The notes under the pieces are model-generated. The model worked only from the letters and a program-made list of their open reading frames with translations. It did not search any database and was not told the DNA's origin. DNA of 64,000 nt from Proteromonas lacertae. Its lineage: Eukaryota > Sar > Bigyra > Opalinata > Proteromonadidae. Where the stretch lies: positions 186,001 to 250,000 of the forward strand of contig NGBS01001161.1 in assembly GCA_002245135.1 (NCBI GenBank), given 5' to 3'. Below are positions 22,934 to 35,656 of the stretch, piece by piece. Both the position numbers and the translations under genes were made by a program. The number at the start of each line of letters is the position of its first letter. Within the stretch, counting starts at the first letter, position 1.

Positions 22934-25900
22934 ATGAATTCAAATGGCTATACTACATCCCTGCTGTCTCATTTATCATTTTTTCATGATAGACATTTAC
23001 GTATAACATATTTATACTATTTTAATATAGCCAACAACTTTGCTTCACAAGATTTATCTAATAAACTGTTATATGCATATTTGAACCTTTATCAGTCATT
23101 GATAGCAATTCAAAAACAATATAATTGTAAATACAACTATAATTTGAAATGGAACAGTATTTTGAAGCATAGAATTCTATCTGGCTATTATACGAATGTA
23201 TTAAGTTTTTGTCAAGATGTAACAGCAATTTTATACTCTCTATTCGATAGTTCACAAAGGTATAAGCATTTTTTTCTCATCTGTTAGAAATACAGTACAT
23301 ATATCAAAATTTTTAACAGATTTTTCTTCAGTACTAATATCTTTAGGAATAAAGCAAAAGTATTTAATATATACTCATTTTATTAACTAAATAGCTGTAA
23401 TGAAGATTTTCTCCCTGAATCTCACATAGAATGTATAATATATAGTATAATTATATAGTAACACCATTTGCAAATGTATCAGTACTATCAGAACTAGATC
23501 CTCTCCCACCCTCAAACATTCCTCTATCATTAACGCAAACATGTCAACAGTATCACTCAATTACACCATTCCATTCATCATTTATAAACCCTAAAACCTA
23601 TCTATCACTGAAATGTGTTGATTCTATTAAAAGAAGTATAGAAAATGAGCAACAAAATAGTATATAATATATATTATTTAAAATGTATAGATTTTAAAGA
23701 AAAAATAGATGTAAATAGACCTGAGTATCTAGGTAATCTACCAGTATATATATATATATATATATATATATTAATATTAATAAATAAATAGAATAATCCA
23801 ACCAGTATTCCATCTGAATTTTATAATATTACATTGTCCTGTAGATTATGTCATTTTAAGACTGCTTCACCTTTATAACTTAGTAAAACACAAGCTAACA
23901 CATCCTTACGAAACAATTACCATATTGAATGATCATTTTTCATCACATATCACTTTTAATCATTTCAAATTAGAATCATTATCACCTGATAGAATATATC
24001 ACTGTTGTATTTATAACTGTCCATATCAAACCTATATTAAATATAAAATTGAAGAACATTATCGAATACATGAATTATTATTTCAATCAGTAAATAATAA
24101 CAATAAGAATGGAAGTAGAATAGAATTATATAGATGCCCATTTCAGAATTGCGGTTACATTACTATTAATAAATCATTATTAAATTCACATGTCAAATCT
24201 CATAATCCTCTGTTACATGATCCTTATAAATCACTGGATGTTGAAATGAATTTTAATACTTTGCATTATAAAGAAAAGGAATATCCTTGTCCATTTCAGA
24301 ATTGCTATTTTAATACTAATAATCGTGATATATTAATCAATCATCATTTAATTAAACATGTTAATAATAATAACATATTTAAAAATGGAAAAATACTTTG
24401 TCCTTTTGATAAATGCAATTATGTAATTAAATCGTTATCCTATTTAAAATTACATATTCAAACACATTATTCCGATGTTTATTATAGATGTTTTGATTAT
24501 AAAAATTGTGGATATATGTCAATATCAAGATGCTCAATGTATTATCATGTTTGCATATTCCACTCAAATCATAACAGTGCTAATAATTCATTTATATCTA
24601 CTAACACTAGTGCTAATAATGATGATAATATTCCTGTAGAAGAATATAGATTTTGTAGTGTATTTAATTGTGATTTTAAATGTAAATCGAATGATGTTAT
24701 AAGAAAACATATATCGTATCATTCTCATAAACCAAATGAAATATATAAATGTAAGAAGTATTGTTGTTCTTATTTAACAAATAATAAATGTAGATTCTAT
24801 ATTCATAACGTTAAGAAACATGGTAAAAATCGGTTACCTTATCGAGCTAAACGTTATTTTTCAATAAATCCTGATATACTACCAATTAAACATGTATTAT
24901 ATAGAAATAGTAATAATAATAATAAAAATAACACTTTTAATAGTTATATAATGAGTAACAATGATGATGATATTTGTAATGACAATTGTATAGTATATGA
25001 ATGTCCATTTTGTGAATTTATATCCAATTCTAATGACACTTTAATTAGGCATCAAATTATACATAGTAATTACAGATGTTGGTTTAAGAATTGCATATTT
25101 AATACTAAGGATTTTGAGCAGTTTAGATATCATTTAACTTCAAGACACAACTTCAGAGTTCAATTAGAAGAAAAAGCACAACAATTAAGGAATATAAAAG
25201 ATGGAAATATAATAAATAGAAGTAATATAATAAAACCAATATTATTCGATGATTCTACTAATAAAAAGAAAGAAAAAGATAAAAATGATTTTATTGTTAT
25301 TGATGTTGATGATGGAAGTACAACAGAAGAAGATGACGACGATGTAAAAGTAGACGAAATAAATAAGTCACTCGAAAAGAGGAGAATGATAGTTGATGAT
25401 GAGATTATTAATCCACTAAAACGTCCTTATATAAAAACATATAAATATGAATGTAATGAACATAATTGTTATTATGTAACAAATTCTAAAGTATTATTTA
25501 CACGCCATAAAAAATCTCATTTTTCATATTATTATTATAAATGTTCTATATTTGGATGTAGTTTTAGAAGTATTTATTATATTCAGTTTTATTATCATTA
25601 TATTCAAAAACATGGAGAATATGTACCTGCTTTAAGAGCTATGAAAAATACAACTGTTTGTAATAATGATTATAAATTATATGTTAAAAATAAAGATAAG
25701 AATAGATATAATGAAATATATCATTGCGAATATAATAACTGTAATTATAGTACAACTTCAAATACAGAGTTATTCCACCACTTGTTATATATCCATAGAA
25801 TTAGAGAATATAAATGTAATTATCCAAATTGTGGATATGTTACTAAATATAAAAGAATATTACGTTATCATATTAATTATCATCATTTAGTTAAGCCAGA

Positions 25901-26099
25901 AGAAGATATAATGGAAATGGATGACAGAGATGATGAAGTGACAATAGTTGAGGATGATACTGAAGAAGAAGATGATGACGATGAGGAGGAAAGATATAAG
26001 AATAAAAGAAGAATGGAATCTAAAACAACAAAACAAATTCATTATAGTAGATCTCATAAACGTCATCGTAAGAGGATATCCACAAACAAGAGAAAGTGA
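22934..26099 (+). CDS. C2H2 zinc-finger protein, about 14 fingers
   Basis: About 980 residues. Five or six N-terminal exons encode a helical region without a known domain, then a C2H2 array. Fingers follow C-x2-4-C-x12-H-x3-5-H, typically YxCPFxNCxYxT..., for example YRCPFQNCGYITINKSLLNS followed by HVKSH. One subset sits before and one after an acidic linker (about 25230-25410); the protein ends in acidic then basic stretches. Finger 1 (CRLCHFKTASPL / NLVKHKLTH, 23846-23905) is broken by a single extra base after TTA at 23873-23875, followed by an in-frame TAA. Removing one base gives exact finger spacing. A 43-nt GT-AG intron would also restore the frame but deletes the Cys pair. Probably DNA-binding. 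Confidence 0.75.
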
Positions 26100-26253
26100 G
26101 CTATTTTCTAATGTATTTTTCCAATCTAAGAATAATAGTTTATAATATTTAATGTTTTTTTGTTGTAATTTATTCAATTTTCATCGCCTTTAATATTTTT
26201 CATTTATTGGGGCGAATGAAAATTTTGGGTAAAAACAGTTATTCATTTTAAAA

Positions 26254-28602
26254 ATGGCTTTACAGGGTTCTGTAGCTGCTTGTATCAAATCTGATATTCA
26301 ATTTGGAATTATATACACATTTTCTGTATAATTTACACTTATTGTATAGAATGATAATAATTCTTATATTGCTACTTCAATAAATGACGTAATAATTATC
26401 TGGAATTCAATTACTTTGGAAATGATACAAATATTAAAATGCCATTTATCACAAACATATTTATCAAAATATAATCTACCTAAAAATATATATACAGGGT
26501 ATAATATTAATATTACATTGTTTAGAAACAAATATCATCCAATAGATCCATTTAAGCGAAAAGAGAATCCAGATAGCTTAATATCTTACCATATCACATC
26601 AATTACTGTAGATAATTCACAGCAGTATCTGTTTGCAGGATGTAGCTATCCAGTAATAATAATTTACAGATTAGATAATGGTGAAGTTTATACTATTTTA
26701 AGAGGTCATAATGATAGTATTGAATCAATGTTAGTTTTTGATAAAATACTCTATTCATGTGGTGATGATTGCACATTTAGAAGTTGGAATTGGAAAGAAG
26801 GAAAACTAATATCTAATCCTCCAATTTTAACAATGAATTCTGCAATAAACAATTTAAGTTTTCATGAAGAAAAAAATGGAGTAATTAATCGAATTAATCT
26901 ATGTTGTAGTGATGGGAGTATTGTTCTATATGATATTGAAGGTGAAAGAGTGTTATTTGAATGTCAAGTATATTTACATTTATATATCATCTTTTTTTTT
27001 GTATAGTTTGTATGTTTTATATCCAATATTTTAACTTCTGGATCTACTTTGATTGTATCATCAACAAATGGAACTATTCCTGTTTTAAATTTACCTAATT
27101 TTTTACAGAAACAACATAATAACAATAATTGCAATAACATTAATAATAATGATGATTATAAAATATCTTGTAATGAGGTATTAACTTCATTATATGATGT
27201 ATAACTATAATAATTAAATAGTGTATTTATATAATTAATATAGGAGTTATCAATTGAAGAACAACAAGCTATAAACAATATGACCAAAACAAAGACAAAT
27301 ATTTTACAAGAAAGTATATTTATATTTAATGTTATATATCAAATAGATGAAGAATTAAAATCAACAAAATTACTATCATCAACTCCAATAACGTCCAATA
27401 AACCAGTTACTTTATACACATTGAATCATGAAAAGGATGTATCATTTATGGCTATTAATAGAAAGCGAGATATACTATTCACGTCTTCATTAGATTGTAC
27501 AATAAAAGTATGGTCATTGTTGTTAGGAAAATTGTTATATACTTTTGAATTACCAGAACCAGCAAATGGACTAGATATTATGTTAATTAATAGTGATAAA
27601 GAGGAGTATATATATATATGTTATGTTAATTTTATTGTAATTTTTATAGTACTGAATCATATTATATATATTGTACATGTAAGAATGCAATGATTATATT
27701 AAAAATTGAATTACCATCACAAATACTGAATTACAATTTTGATATTAAAAACAAATATTTTCTCTCTTTAGTAGATACAATTAGAACAGAAAATGAAATA
27801 AAGTTACCAAAATTACCTCAAATATCATTAAATGCAGGAATATCAACAAAAACTACAAATTCTTTATCTATAAGTGGTTTAGGCTCCAAAAAGTCACCCA
27901 GAAAAGAACAAGGAAATAAAACGAATATATCATTTATAAATCTTTATATTTTAGCATGCAATACAGATTTCGGATTAGAGTGTGTTACAAGTGTAATTAA
28001 CAATCCTCATGTTACTCAAAGAGAAATGTATATATATATTTAATATTGTTATTGTAATAATTTTAGACATTCTTTGTATTTATACTTGCAAGATAATCAG
28101 AAAGTGGATGATTTATCAAGAGATGTAATTTTGCCATCTATTTCAAAACATAATAAAAGAAGAGAATATGTAAGCCCACGATCAGAAAGATACAATTCCA
28201 ATGTATTACCTTCAATAGTACTATCTCGTATAATCCCCAATTTTTATTTAATATAATTGCATAGCAAGAAGAAGAAAGTTGGTAATATATGATGGTGAAG
28301 AAGAAGAAAATGATGATTTTTTATGTTATGGAAAGTCTATTGAACAAATAAAAGAAACCAAAAGAAAAATACATCCTCCAATAGTAGATGTAAAACCAAC
28401 ATTAAGAAAACCACCAATAAGAAGAACAATTCCTACAATTCCACACAAAACACAAAATTATAATTCTATTACAAATCATTATTCTTCCAATAGGATGAAG
28501 TATCTATATAGAAGACCGTTTCATTTATCATTAGCACCATTATTAGGAAGTTATGAAATTACTGATGTCAAAGGGCCAGAGATTCATAAATGTAAATTGT
28601 AA
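26254..28602 (+). CDS. WD40-repeat protein
   Basis: Exon 1 starts MALQGSVAAC. Introns of roughly 24-48 nt (GTAT...TAG) divide the rest. WD-like blades visible: SYIATSINDVIIIWNS, ITSITVDNSQQYLFAG, LRGHNDSIESMLVFDKILYS with CGDDCTFRSWNW, VSFMAINRKRDILFTS with SLDCTIKVWSLLLG, and NAMIILKIELP. The C-terminus is disordered and basic, with PRK and RRTIP motifs. The exact orthologue is not recognised. Near 27674-27683 the frame must move by +1 (TTG TAC ATG TAA in frame) to reach the next blade. The start of each exon otherwise agrees with phase. Confidence 0.65.
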
Positions 28603-28766
28603 ATTTATTTATTCTTCATATTGTTTTTTTTTGTATATATGGGTATTTAATATGTTATAGTAGTAGTATATATCCATAAAACAATAAATAATTGAAACTA
28701 CTCAATTTTGTGAAGATTAGCACTTTACACAGACATATATTATACTTTATAAAATAATTATAATAA

Positions 28767-30049
28767 TTAATAAATTACAGTATGTTTAGTACTAACAATT
28801 GGTAATTTAGTTTCAAAAGATTGAATATCTTCAATAGTCTGAGTTGATAATTGACTCCTCATTGTCTTTTCTTCTTTCAACTGTTTATCTATTTTACTTC
28901 TTTCTTGTTTGGCTTTAAATTCTTCTAATCCAGTGTAATCACCCCATTCTTTATTGGTTCTTCTATACGTTGAGCTGTACAGTGAAACAGTTGAAGGTCT
29001 TGCTACTTCTTTCTCTCTCCATAATGATTGTCTACTTCTTATACTATACACATATAATAATATATAATAATATATACTCTGCATATGATCTTGTAGTTAT
29101 TGATTTTCTTGCTGATACTCTTGACAATGAAGTAGTACCAGGTCTTAATATTGATTGAGTATGACTATGTTGTAAATATAATTCACGATTTGGATCAGTA
29201 AACCCATTTACTTTAAACAACGATGGTCTACGATCAAAGGCAGTAGGATTTTGTTTCAATGTTCTTTCATGAGCTGTACTTCTAAGATAATTATCTTTCA
29301 CTGCCTCTTTTGAACTATTTGCTACAATATCTTCTCTTTGACCTTCACCTCTAGCTAATATATGATTATAACTTAATTTATCTCTAAAACCAACGACATG
29401 TGATCGAGATTTACTTTGATAGGTTTGATATTGTTGAGTTAATGGATTATAAACTTTTACTTCTTTTGTTTCATAAGTTCCTGCTTGGTTTTGAAGAACA
29501 CCAAGATCATCTGGTTTTTGGAAGTTTGCATATGGATATTCTGCATGTTGATTTGGAACTACATCATTAAATGTAGAGAATGTTAAATCATTAACATGAT
29601 TTTCTATCATTCTTTTACTAAACTTGTAGGTTAGATCACCACATTTCTTTGATTCACCTCCAGCTGACAAACCTGGAAATTTCTTTTTACGTGCGACCAT
29701 CTATAATACAATAATTATTATGCAAAAAATGTACATCAATCGGATTTGTGAATTCTGGTTCAATTTCAGCTTGTTCCAAGTAGAGTTTGTAACAGTCTGG
29801 CAGTTTTACAGGAGAAGGTTTAGGAAAAGGCAAGTTCCCTCCCCATTTTCTTTCTGGAATCTGTCTGATGCAAGGCACAAATTTCTTTTATTTTAGTAGA
29901 AAATATAAAAATAATACAAGTTCTTCTTTATTCTCTTTAAATGGACCTTTATCTTTGTAATGTCTCAAATGAGAGAAATTAAACTACAGTCATATAGATC
30001 AGGAATATACTTCTTTGGTTTTATCGCCACTAAGCCAATTTAATGCCAT
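28767..30049 (-). CDS. basic protein of about 370 residues, possibly axonemal
   Basis: Unrecognised. Five exons starting MALNWLSGDKTKEFNF (ATG 30049-30047), joined through GTAT-type introns and one GTAC donor. One acceptor appears to be AAG rather than TAG. The sequence is rich in Tyr, Arg, Ser and short Pro motifs (IPERKWGGNLPFPKPSPVKL, VYNPLTQQYQTYQSKSRS), lacks hydrophobic segments, and ends in a charged coiled coil. Short tyrosine/proline-rich basic proteins of this style are common among microtubule inner and other axonemal proteins, and CFAP74 and DPCD lie in the same window. That role is inference only. Confidence 0.55.
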
Positions 30050-30118
30050 TATTAATATATATCAAAGAAAACGCCAAATATCAAGCTCGATAAAAAGCTT
30101 GATTCTCATTTTTAAAAA

Positions 30119-30793
30119 ATGCTTCAATCTCCTGAATTAATTCCTCCATTGAGATTTGGTACAGTTGAAACTAATTTATACAGAGGAGCTTATCCAACTT
30201 TGAAAAATTTCAGATTTCTTAGAAGGTATTATACTCTTTTGTTTATTAATAGACTAAAACTTACATGTATAGTGTCATTAATAGAAAATGATCCAAGTGC
30301 AGATTTAATTCAGTTTTGTTCATGTGAAAGAATAAATATAAACCATATTAATGTCACATTTATAAAAGATGAAATTGCTTTTACCTCAAAAACAATGACA
30401 CAGATTTTAGAATTGATCAGCGATCCTGCTAATTTGCCTTTATACCTTCACTGTGAAGATGGTACACATATTACAGGATTAGTAATTATGTGCTTAAGAA
30501 GGCTTCAAGGCTGGACATCTGAGAGTTATATTAGTGAGTATTTGAGATATGTGCCTTCAAGAAAGATAGAAGAGTTTGAAAAATCATTTCTAAAGTCATA
30601 CACAGGTCCAATTAATGTTCCAGAGAAATATCCTTCTTGGTTAGCTGATAGTGATGCTGATTTATTGTCTAGACCAATCAGTGTAAAGTTACCACAGAAA
30701 AATCTACCTCCACCTGCTGTGTTAGGATCTTCAACAAACGCATCAGATGAAACTGAATCTAGAACCCTCAAAGCCTTAACATTAGTTGAATAA
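30119..30793 (+). CDS. OCA/SIW14-type tyrosine phosphatase-like protein, catalytic Arg missing
   Basis: Belongs to the atypical tyrosine phosphatase family of yeast Siw14/Oca1-6. Family motifs: PPLRFGTVETNLYRGAYPTL, NFRFLRRLKLTCIVSL after splicing, and LPLYLHCEDGTHITGLVIMC. The signature HC-x5-R should have Arg six residues after Cys; here it is Ile (C-E-D-G-T-H-I), as in OCA members thought to be inactive or scaffolding. Intron 30226-30252 is 27 nt with no stop and a length divisible by three, so the unspliced frame is also open; the spliced form matches the family better. The spliced product is 215 residues with a Pro/Ser tail. Confidence 0.82.
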   Translation: MLQSPELIPPLRFGTVETNLYRGAYPTLKNFRFLRRYYTLLFINRLKLTCIVSLIENDPSADLIQFCSCERININHINVTFIKDEIAFTSKTMTQILELISDPANLPLYLHCEDGTHITGLVIMCLRRLQGWTSESYISEYLRYVPSRKIEEFEKSFLKSYTGPINVPEKYPSWLADSDADLLSRPISVKLPQKNLPPPAVLGSSTNASDETESRTLKALTLVE

Positions 30794-30939
30794 TATTTAT
30801 TTATTGACTTTGTAATTTAGAAAATGTTGTTATAAAAATTAACAGAAATAATACAATAATACAGGTGTATTGAGTATTATTTCTCATTTATCGTTTTGTT
30901 TTTTAATCTTCAAAAGAAGTTTTATTTTCAATATACAAT

Positions 30940-32004
30940 ATGGCAGAAGACGAAATTAAAGCATTAAAAGAAGAAGCTGAGAATCTTAAAGCTGAAATTA
31001 ATGACTTAAGAGATCAAAAGTTAGATGGTGGTATGGAAGAAGCCAGTAGTGGTAAAGAAGGTTCAATGAAGCAGTTTGTTCCACAGCCAAAGATGAGAAG
31101 ACTTTTAAAAGGACATTTTGGTAAAGTTTATGCAATCAACTGGGCTGACAAATTTGAAACCCACAACGATGATCATGTCCTTATTAGTGCATCTCAAGAT
31201 GGTAAACTTATAGTATGGGACGGTTATACAACCAATAAGCTGAATGTTATTCCTTTAAGATCCTCCTGGGTTATGACTTGTGCATTCGAACAAACAGCTG
31301 GTAAATTCGTAGCTTGTGGTGGTTTAGATAATTTATGTTCAATATACGATGCTACTCAAAGAGAAGCTGGAAGACCAGTAAAAGAATTAGCTTCCCATGA
31401 AGGTTATTTATCATCTTGTCAATTTTTCGATGAGAAGAACATCCTTACAGCAAGTGGTGATTCTACAATTATTTATTGGGATATAGAAACAGGAGATGCA
31501 AAGACACATTTCAATGATCATGGTGGTGATGTTATGAGTATATCTATAAATCCAAAAGATCCAAACTCCTTTGTTTCTGGATCATGTGATGCTACAGCTA
31601 AAATATGGGATATAAGAACTGGTAATTGTGTACAAACATTTGCTGGACATGAATCAGATATTAATGAAGTTGCTTTCTTACCCAATGGTTTTTCATTTTC
31701 TAGTGGATCTGATGATTCAACCTGCAGATTGTTTGATACAAGATGTTATTCAGAAATTAACACATTTGGTTCAGATCGTATATTATGTGGTATTACATCA
31801 GTTGCTGTTTCAAAATCAGGTCGTTTACTATTCGCTGGCTATGATGATTACAACTGTTATGTTTGGGATACTTTAAGTGGTAAAAGTCAATCCGTTTGGC
31901 AAATTCAAGGTCATGAGAATCGTGTTAGTTGTGTTGGTGTGAATAAGACTGGTAATGCTTTCTGTACTGGTTCTTGGGATACATTCTTAAAGGTTTGGGC
32001 ATAG
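30940..32004 (+). CDS. heterotrimeric G-protein beta subunit
   Basis: A 354-residue G-beta, intron-free in this window. The N-terminal coiled coil for G-gamma binding ([20 protein letters not shown]) is followed by seven WD40 blades: [108 protein letters not shown], then [14 protein letters not shown] at the C-terminus as in canonical beta subunits. It would couple 7TM receptors to effectors at the membrane. Confidence 0.97.
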   Translation: MAEDEIKALKEEAENLKAEINDLRDQKLDGGMEEASSGKEGSMKQFVPQPKMRRLLKGHFGKVYAINWADKFETHNDDHVLISASQDGKLIVWDGYTTNKLNVIPLRSSWVMTCAFEQTAGKFVACGGLDNLCSIYDATQREAGRPVKELASHEGYLSSCQFFDEKNILTASGDSTIIYWDIETGDAKTHFNDHGGDVMSISINPKDPNSFVSGSCDATAKIWDIRTGNCVQTFAGHESDINEVAFLPNGFSFSSGSDDSTCRLFDTRCYSEINTFGSDRILCGITSVAVSKSGRLLFAGYDDYNCYVWDTLSGKSQSVWQIQGHENRVSCVGVNKTGNAFCTGSWDTFLKVWA

Positions 32005-32163
32005 AAAACATAAATAATAGTGATAATTAAAACATAGTCATAAAATAATTAATAAAAAACCAAATGTATTATTATTATTATTATTATTAATTCTTTATAT
32101 ATTATTATATTATTATGATTGTGTTTTGTTTTGAGGTGTATTTTGAGTGAATTGAAAAAGATT

Positions 32164-34458
32164 CTAATATTTTTTCCATTCAGATGGCTTTGTATATACT
32201 CTTAGGCATGAATTTGATGAAAATAAATATCTCAACAATCCGTCTGTCACTTTGTAACAACCACTGTAATTCAAATGACATAAAGTAGTTCCACCCAGCT
32301 ATATGCCATTAAAATGATATATAAATATATACATGCATCAAACCTTTGTCAGTGATATTATAACATCCATATATACATATATCTAAAATTGATTTACAAT
32401 AAGCATCTTCAATTCTAGATAAAGATTTATCAGAGATGTTTGAGCAATTTGAAAGTGACAGATATTTTAGCTTAAATTTTCCATTGCACATACAATCTAT
32501 ACCTTTATCTGTTATTGATGTTAAATTAATGTTCAGTGAATCAAGTACAGACATGGTTTCTGATATTGATTTTAACACTTCATCATCACATCTATTTTAA
32601 ACATATAATAAATGAAGATATAAAAAAGAAAAATATATACAATTCTAAACCTGATAAGTCCAATTCCACAACATTTTTTGAATATAATATACATTTACAT
32701 ACACTATTACTTGATAAAAATCTATTTCCTCTTAGCTAAATACATACATAAATAGAAAAATGAAATATACAATTAATGAAGTAAGATATTCACCATTTAT
32801 TCTAGCCCATTTCTCCATCAACTCTTAAAATATCCAATTAAAAACACTATTCGTTATTTGTAGTAGGAATTAATCAAAAAAGATATATTTAACAAATCAA
32901 TACCACCATATAAACTGAACAAACATAAATCCTCACTTTTTGGATAAGGTGTTTCATCCATTATTGATTCTAATAGTTTAAGATATGTATCTACATATTG
33001 AGAAGAAATGTCAGCAATCATTTCTTCACTATTTTCATTATCAAAATAATTATCAACATCTTTATACGGCTGAGACCATCTACAGATATAAGGCTCCCAT
33101 CTAATACGATTTATTATTCTAATTATACTTTTGATATTTCAGAATATCTTCTGATTCTTCTAAATACAGTTCTTTACGTTTAATAAGAGATAGAATACCA
33201 ATTCTAATTATTGGTTCTCTTATTGTATCATAACATTTAACTGTTATTTATATAAATAATAAAATAATAATAAAATACGAGGTAATAGACATGATAAACA
33301 TTCATAAAACAGTTTCAGATCATTTATCACATCCAACAACTGTAATTGATATTGCAAATCATAATTCACAAATTTAGAAGAAGTTAGAAGCGGAACGAAC
33401 AATGAGAGTAAATGTGTAACAATCATATCAAGTTGTAAATAGTCTGCACACTAATCAAACAAATAATAATAATAATGATTTATACAAAAATCAAATCCCA
33501 TAAAAATGGTGAATCAATCTCTTCATCTGTCAAATACTTAGATTGAGATAAATTTAATTTCTGCTGAACATCTTTCATATAATTTACTAATATATTCATA
33601 ACTTTAGCTGGTATTGTTGGGAAATATATTGTATTTGGATATAATGGTTCTTCAATTGGCTTTGATTCTTCAATTGGTGATTCAACAGGTGATGATGATG
33701 ATGATGATTGAGGTAATTCATTTGGAATATCTTCATTTTCAACTGACGGGGGTGGAGGAATACTTTCATTCTTTTCACCATCACTATTATTACTATCTTC
33801 AACATCTTCCTTTTCATTATTACTGTCATTATTTACATCTTTATGTGTATCTTTATCATTTGTAATTGTTTCATCTTCTGTTTTCTTATTTAATACAGGT
33901 TCTGGTAGAATGATATTAGCTTCACTTGTATCAATTGGAGGTAATGGTAATACTTCTACTTTTTCATTTGATTTATCTTTTGGAGTGGTTTGTATTTTGT
34001 TCTTCTGTTTAATTGTTTTACCACTATAATTTTCTGATTTTGCTTTTGCTATTGGTTTCGTTGCTATTATTGTTTTTGAGATAACTCTTTTTGAACTTGT
34101 ATTTACTAACTTCTTATCAGATACTTTGGGTTTCTATATCATTACAACATTAACAAGTATTAATACCGTTTTTAGTTGACCTTCATTATATATTGATGAA
34201 TTAGGAAGTATTTTTGATTTAGCTAGTTTTGTTTTTGACTATACTATTAAATTAAGTAATTTATACAACTGAGTATGTTGTTTTACTTTTAGTTGTTTTA
34301 TTTGATTTTTTAATAGCTATTTATAAGAATATTCAAACAATATTATACGATTATATCTCAATTGTTTGTGTAATGGAGTTGTAGGTAGTATATCTACTGT
34401 AGATTGTGACAGCTTTCTAATGAAATACAAATTACTTAAATAAATACTCTAAACTCAT
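32164..34458 (-). CDS. leucine-rich repeat protein with a SKP1/POZ-like segment
   Basis: Many exons. The start MSLEKLSQSTVDILP lies at 34458; the stop is at 32166-32164. The N-terminal third is basic, then Pro/Glu/Asp-rich low complexity. Next comes PNTIYFPTIPAKVMNILVNY...LTDEEIDSPFLWDLIFCADYLQLDMIVTHL. The motif order I-LP-I...VM..I..Y, then F...LI.AADYL.I..L, resembles SKP1/POZ folds. Armadillo-like helices follow, and FBXL/AMN1-type LRRs end the protein (INLTSITDKGIDCMCNG, LKYLSLSNCSNISDKSLS, ILDICIYGCYNITDKGL). This could be a ubiquitin-ligase adaptor. One intron, 32886-32825, is an AT-AA candidate. Confidence 0.6.
32825..32886 (-). other. candidate AT-AA intron, U12-like
   Basis: A 62-nt segment reading ATATCTTTTTTG at its 5' end on the minus strand, TTTTTAAT 12 nt before the 3' end, and ending TTTTAA. 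Joins TTG TTA AAT to GAG TTG ATG in phase 0. The competing GT-AG solution needs a GTGG donor about 20 nt upstream and an AAG acceptor one base further on. Confidence 0.5.
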
Positions 34459-34875
34459 CTATATGAAGATATCAACTGTTACTTCCAATTATATTAAATT
34501 TATAGATTCAGCGTCAAATTTATGACAGAAATCAAACAAATACAAATTATCATAGTAAAAAAACAGGCTCTTTATTAGATTATTCAAATTTCTTTATTTT
34601 TCAAAAATATTTAAAATTTCATATCTTGGACTGAATAAGCCCAAATAAAAATGTTATTTATACTTCAAAATATTTGTTTTACCTAATTTCATAAATCGGT
34701 TATTGTTTTTCAATTTCATTTTCTATTCATATCTAAAATGCATTTCACCACATCTTACTTCACTAATTCAGTATGATTTTATCTTTCATTTTAACCAATA
34801 AAATTCAAACGTGTGTATGAAAAAATACCCCATAATTTTTTGTTGGCATTTTTGATTTTTATTCATTCTTGCATA
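34459..34875. promoter_or_regulatory. 417-base divergent intergenic region
   Basis: Separates the minus-strand LRR gene from the plus-strand PDI gene and should contain both promoters. It is AT-rich with T-runs; no coding frame, RNA gene or recognisable motif was found. A short alternative upstream extension of the PDI frame (from 34813) lies inside it. Confidence 0.4.
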
Positions 34876-35656
34876 ATGAAAGCTTCATATATCGTGCTTC
34901 TTGCTGTAATTGCATTAGCAATTGCTGAGGATAGTCCTGAAACAAAGATGGAGGGTGTTCAAGATTTAACAAACGAGAATTTCGATGAAGTTGTAGACGG
35001 ATCTAAATTCGCTTTAGTTGAATTCTATGCTCCATGGTGTGGTCATTGCAAACACTTAGCACCAGAGTACAACTTTCTTTATTCATTTTTTTGTATAGTT
35101 ACAAGAAATTAGGCAAAGCCATTGCTGATGATCCAATTTTATCATCAAAGGTATTTTATTATTGCATTATAATGGATAATAGGTTGTTATTGCTAAAGTT
35201 AATGCTGATAGTGATAGAAAATTGGGAGAAAGATTCGGAATTTCTGGTTTCCCAACACTTAAATACTTTTCAAGAGGACAATCAGAAGCTAAAGACTACA
35301 ATTCAGGAAGAAGTTTCAAAGATTTATTAGAATTTGTAAAGAAACAAGTTGAAAATGACAATATTGGTCGTTTAGACGATTTTGATGATATTGTAAAGAG
35401 ATTTAAGGATGGAAGTAAAGAATCAGCAATTAAAGAAGCTGAAGAAGCTATTGCTAATGTAAAAGAAGAAGAAACTGATTTTGCTAAATATTACATCACA
35501 GTCATGAAGAGAATAGTAGAAAAAGGAGATGATTATGCAAAGAACGAAAAAGAAAGAATTGGAAGAATGCTTAAGACAAAGAGCATTAAGAAGGATAAAG
35601 TATCAACATTTGTTGCTAGACAAAACATCTTAGGAGCTTTCAGTGATGAAGAATAA
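34876..35656 (+). CDS. protein disulphide isomerase of the PDI-D type
   Basis: 238 residues after splicing exons 34876-35066, 35099-35150 and 35183-35656 (both introns 32 nt). A signal peptide ([18 protein letters not shown]) leads into one thioredoxin domain with the active site [12 protein letters not shown] and the cis-Pro segment [11 protein letters not shown] helical D (ERp29-like) domain follows (FVKKQ to [19 protein letters not shown]). The protein oxidises and isomerises disulphides in the ER. It ends FSDEE, without KDEL or HDEL. The Dictyostelium PDI with a similar D domain is also reported to lack KDEL and to use its C-terminal region for retention, so absence of the tetrapeptide need not mean secretion. 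Only one thioredoxin domain is present, against two in many PDI-D proteins. Confidence 0.9.
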
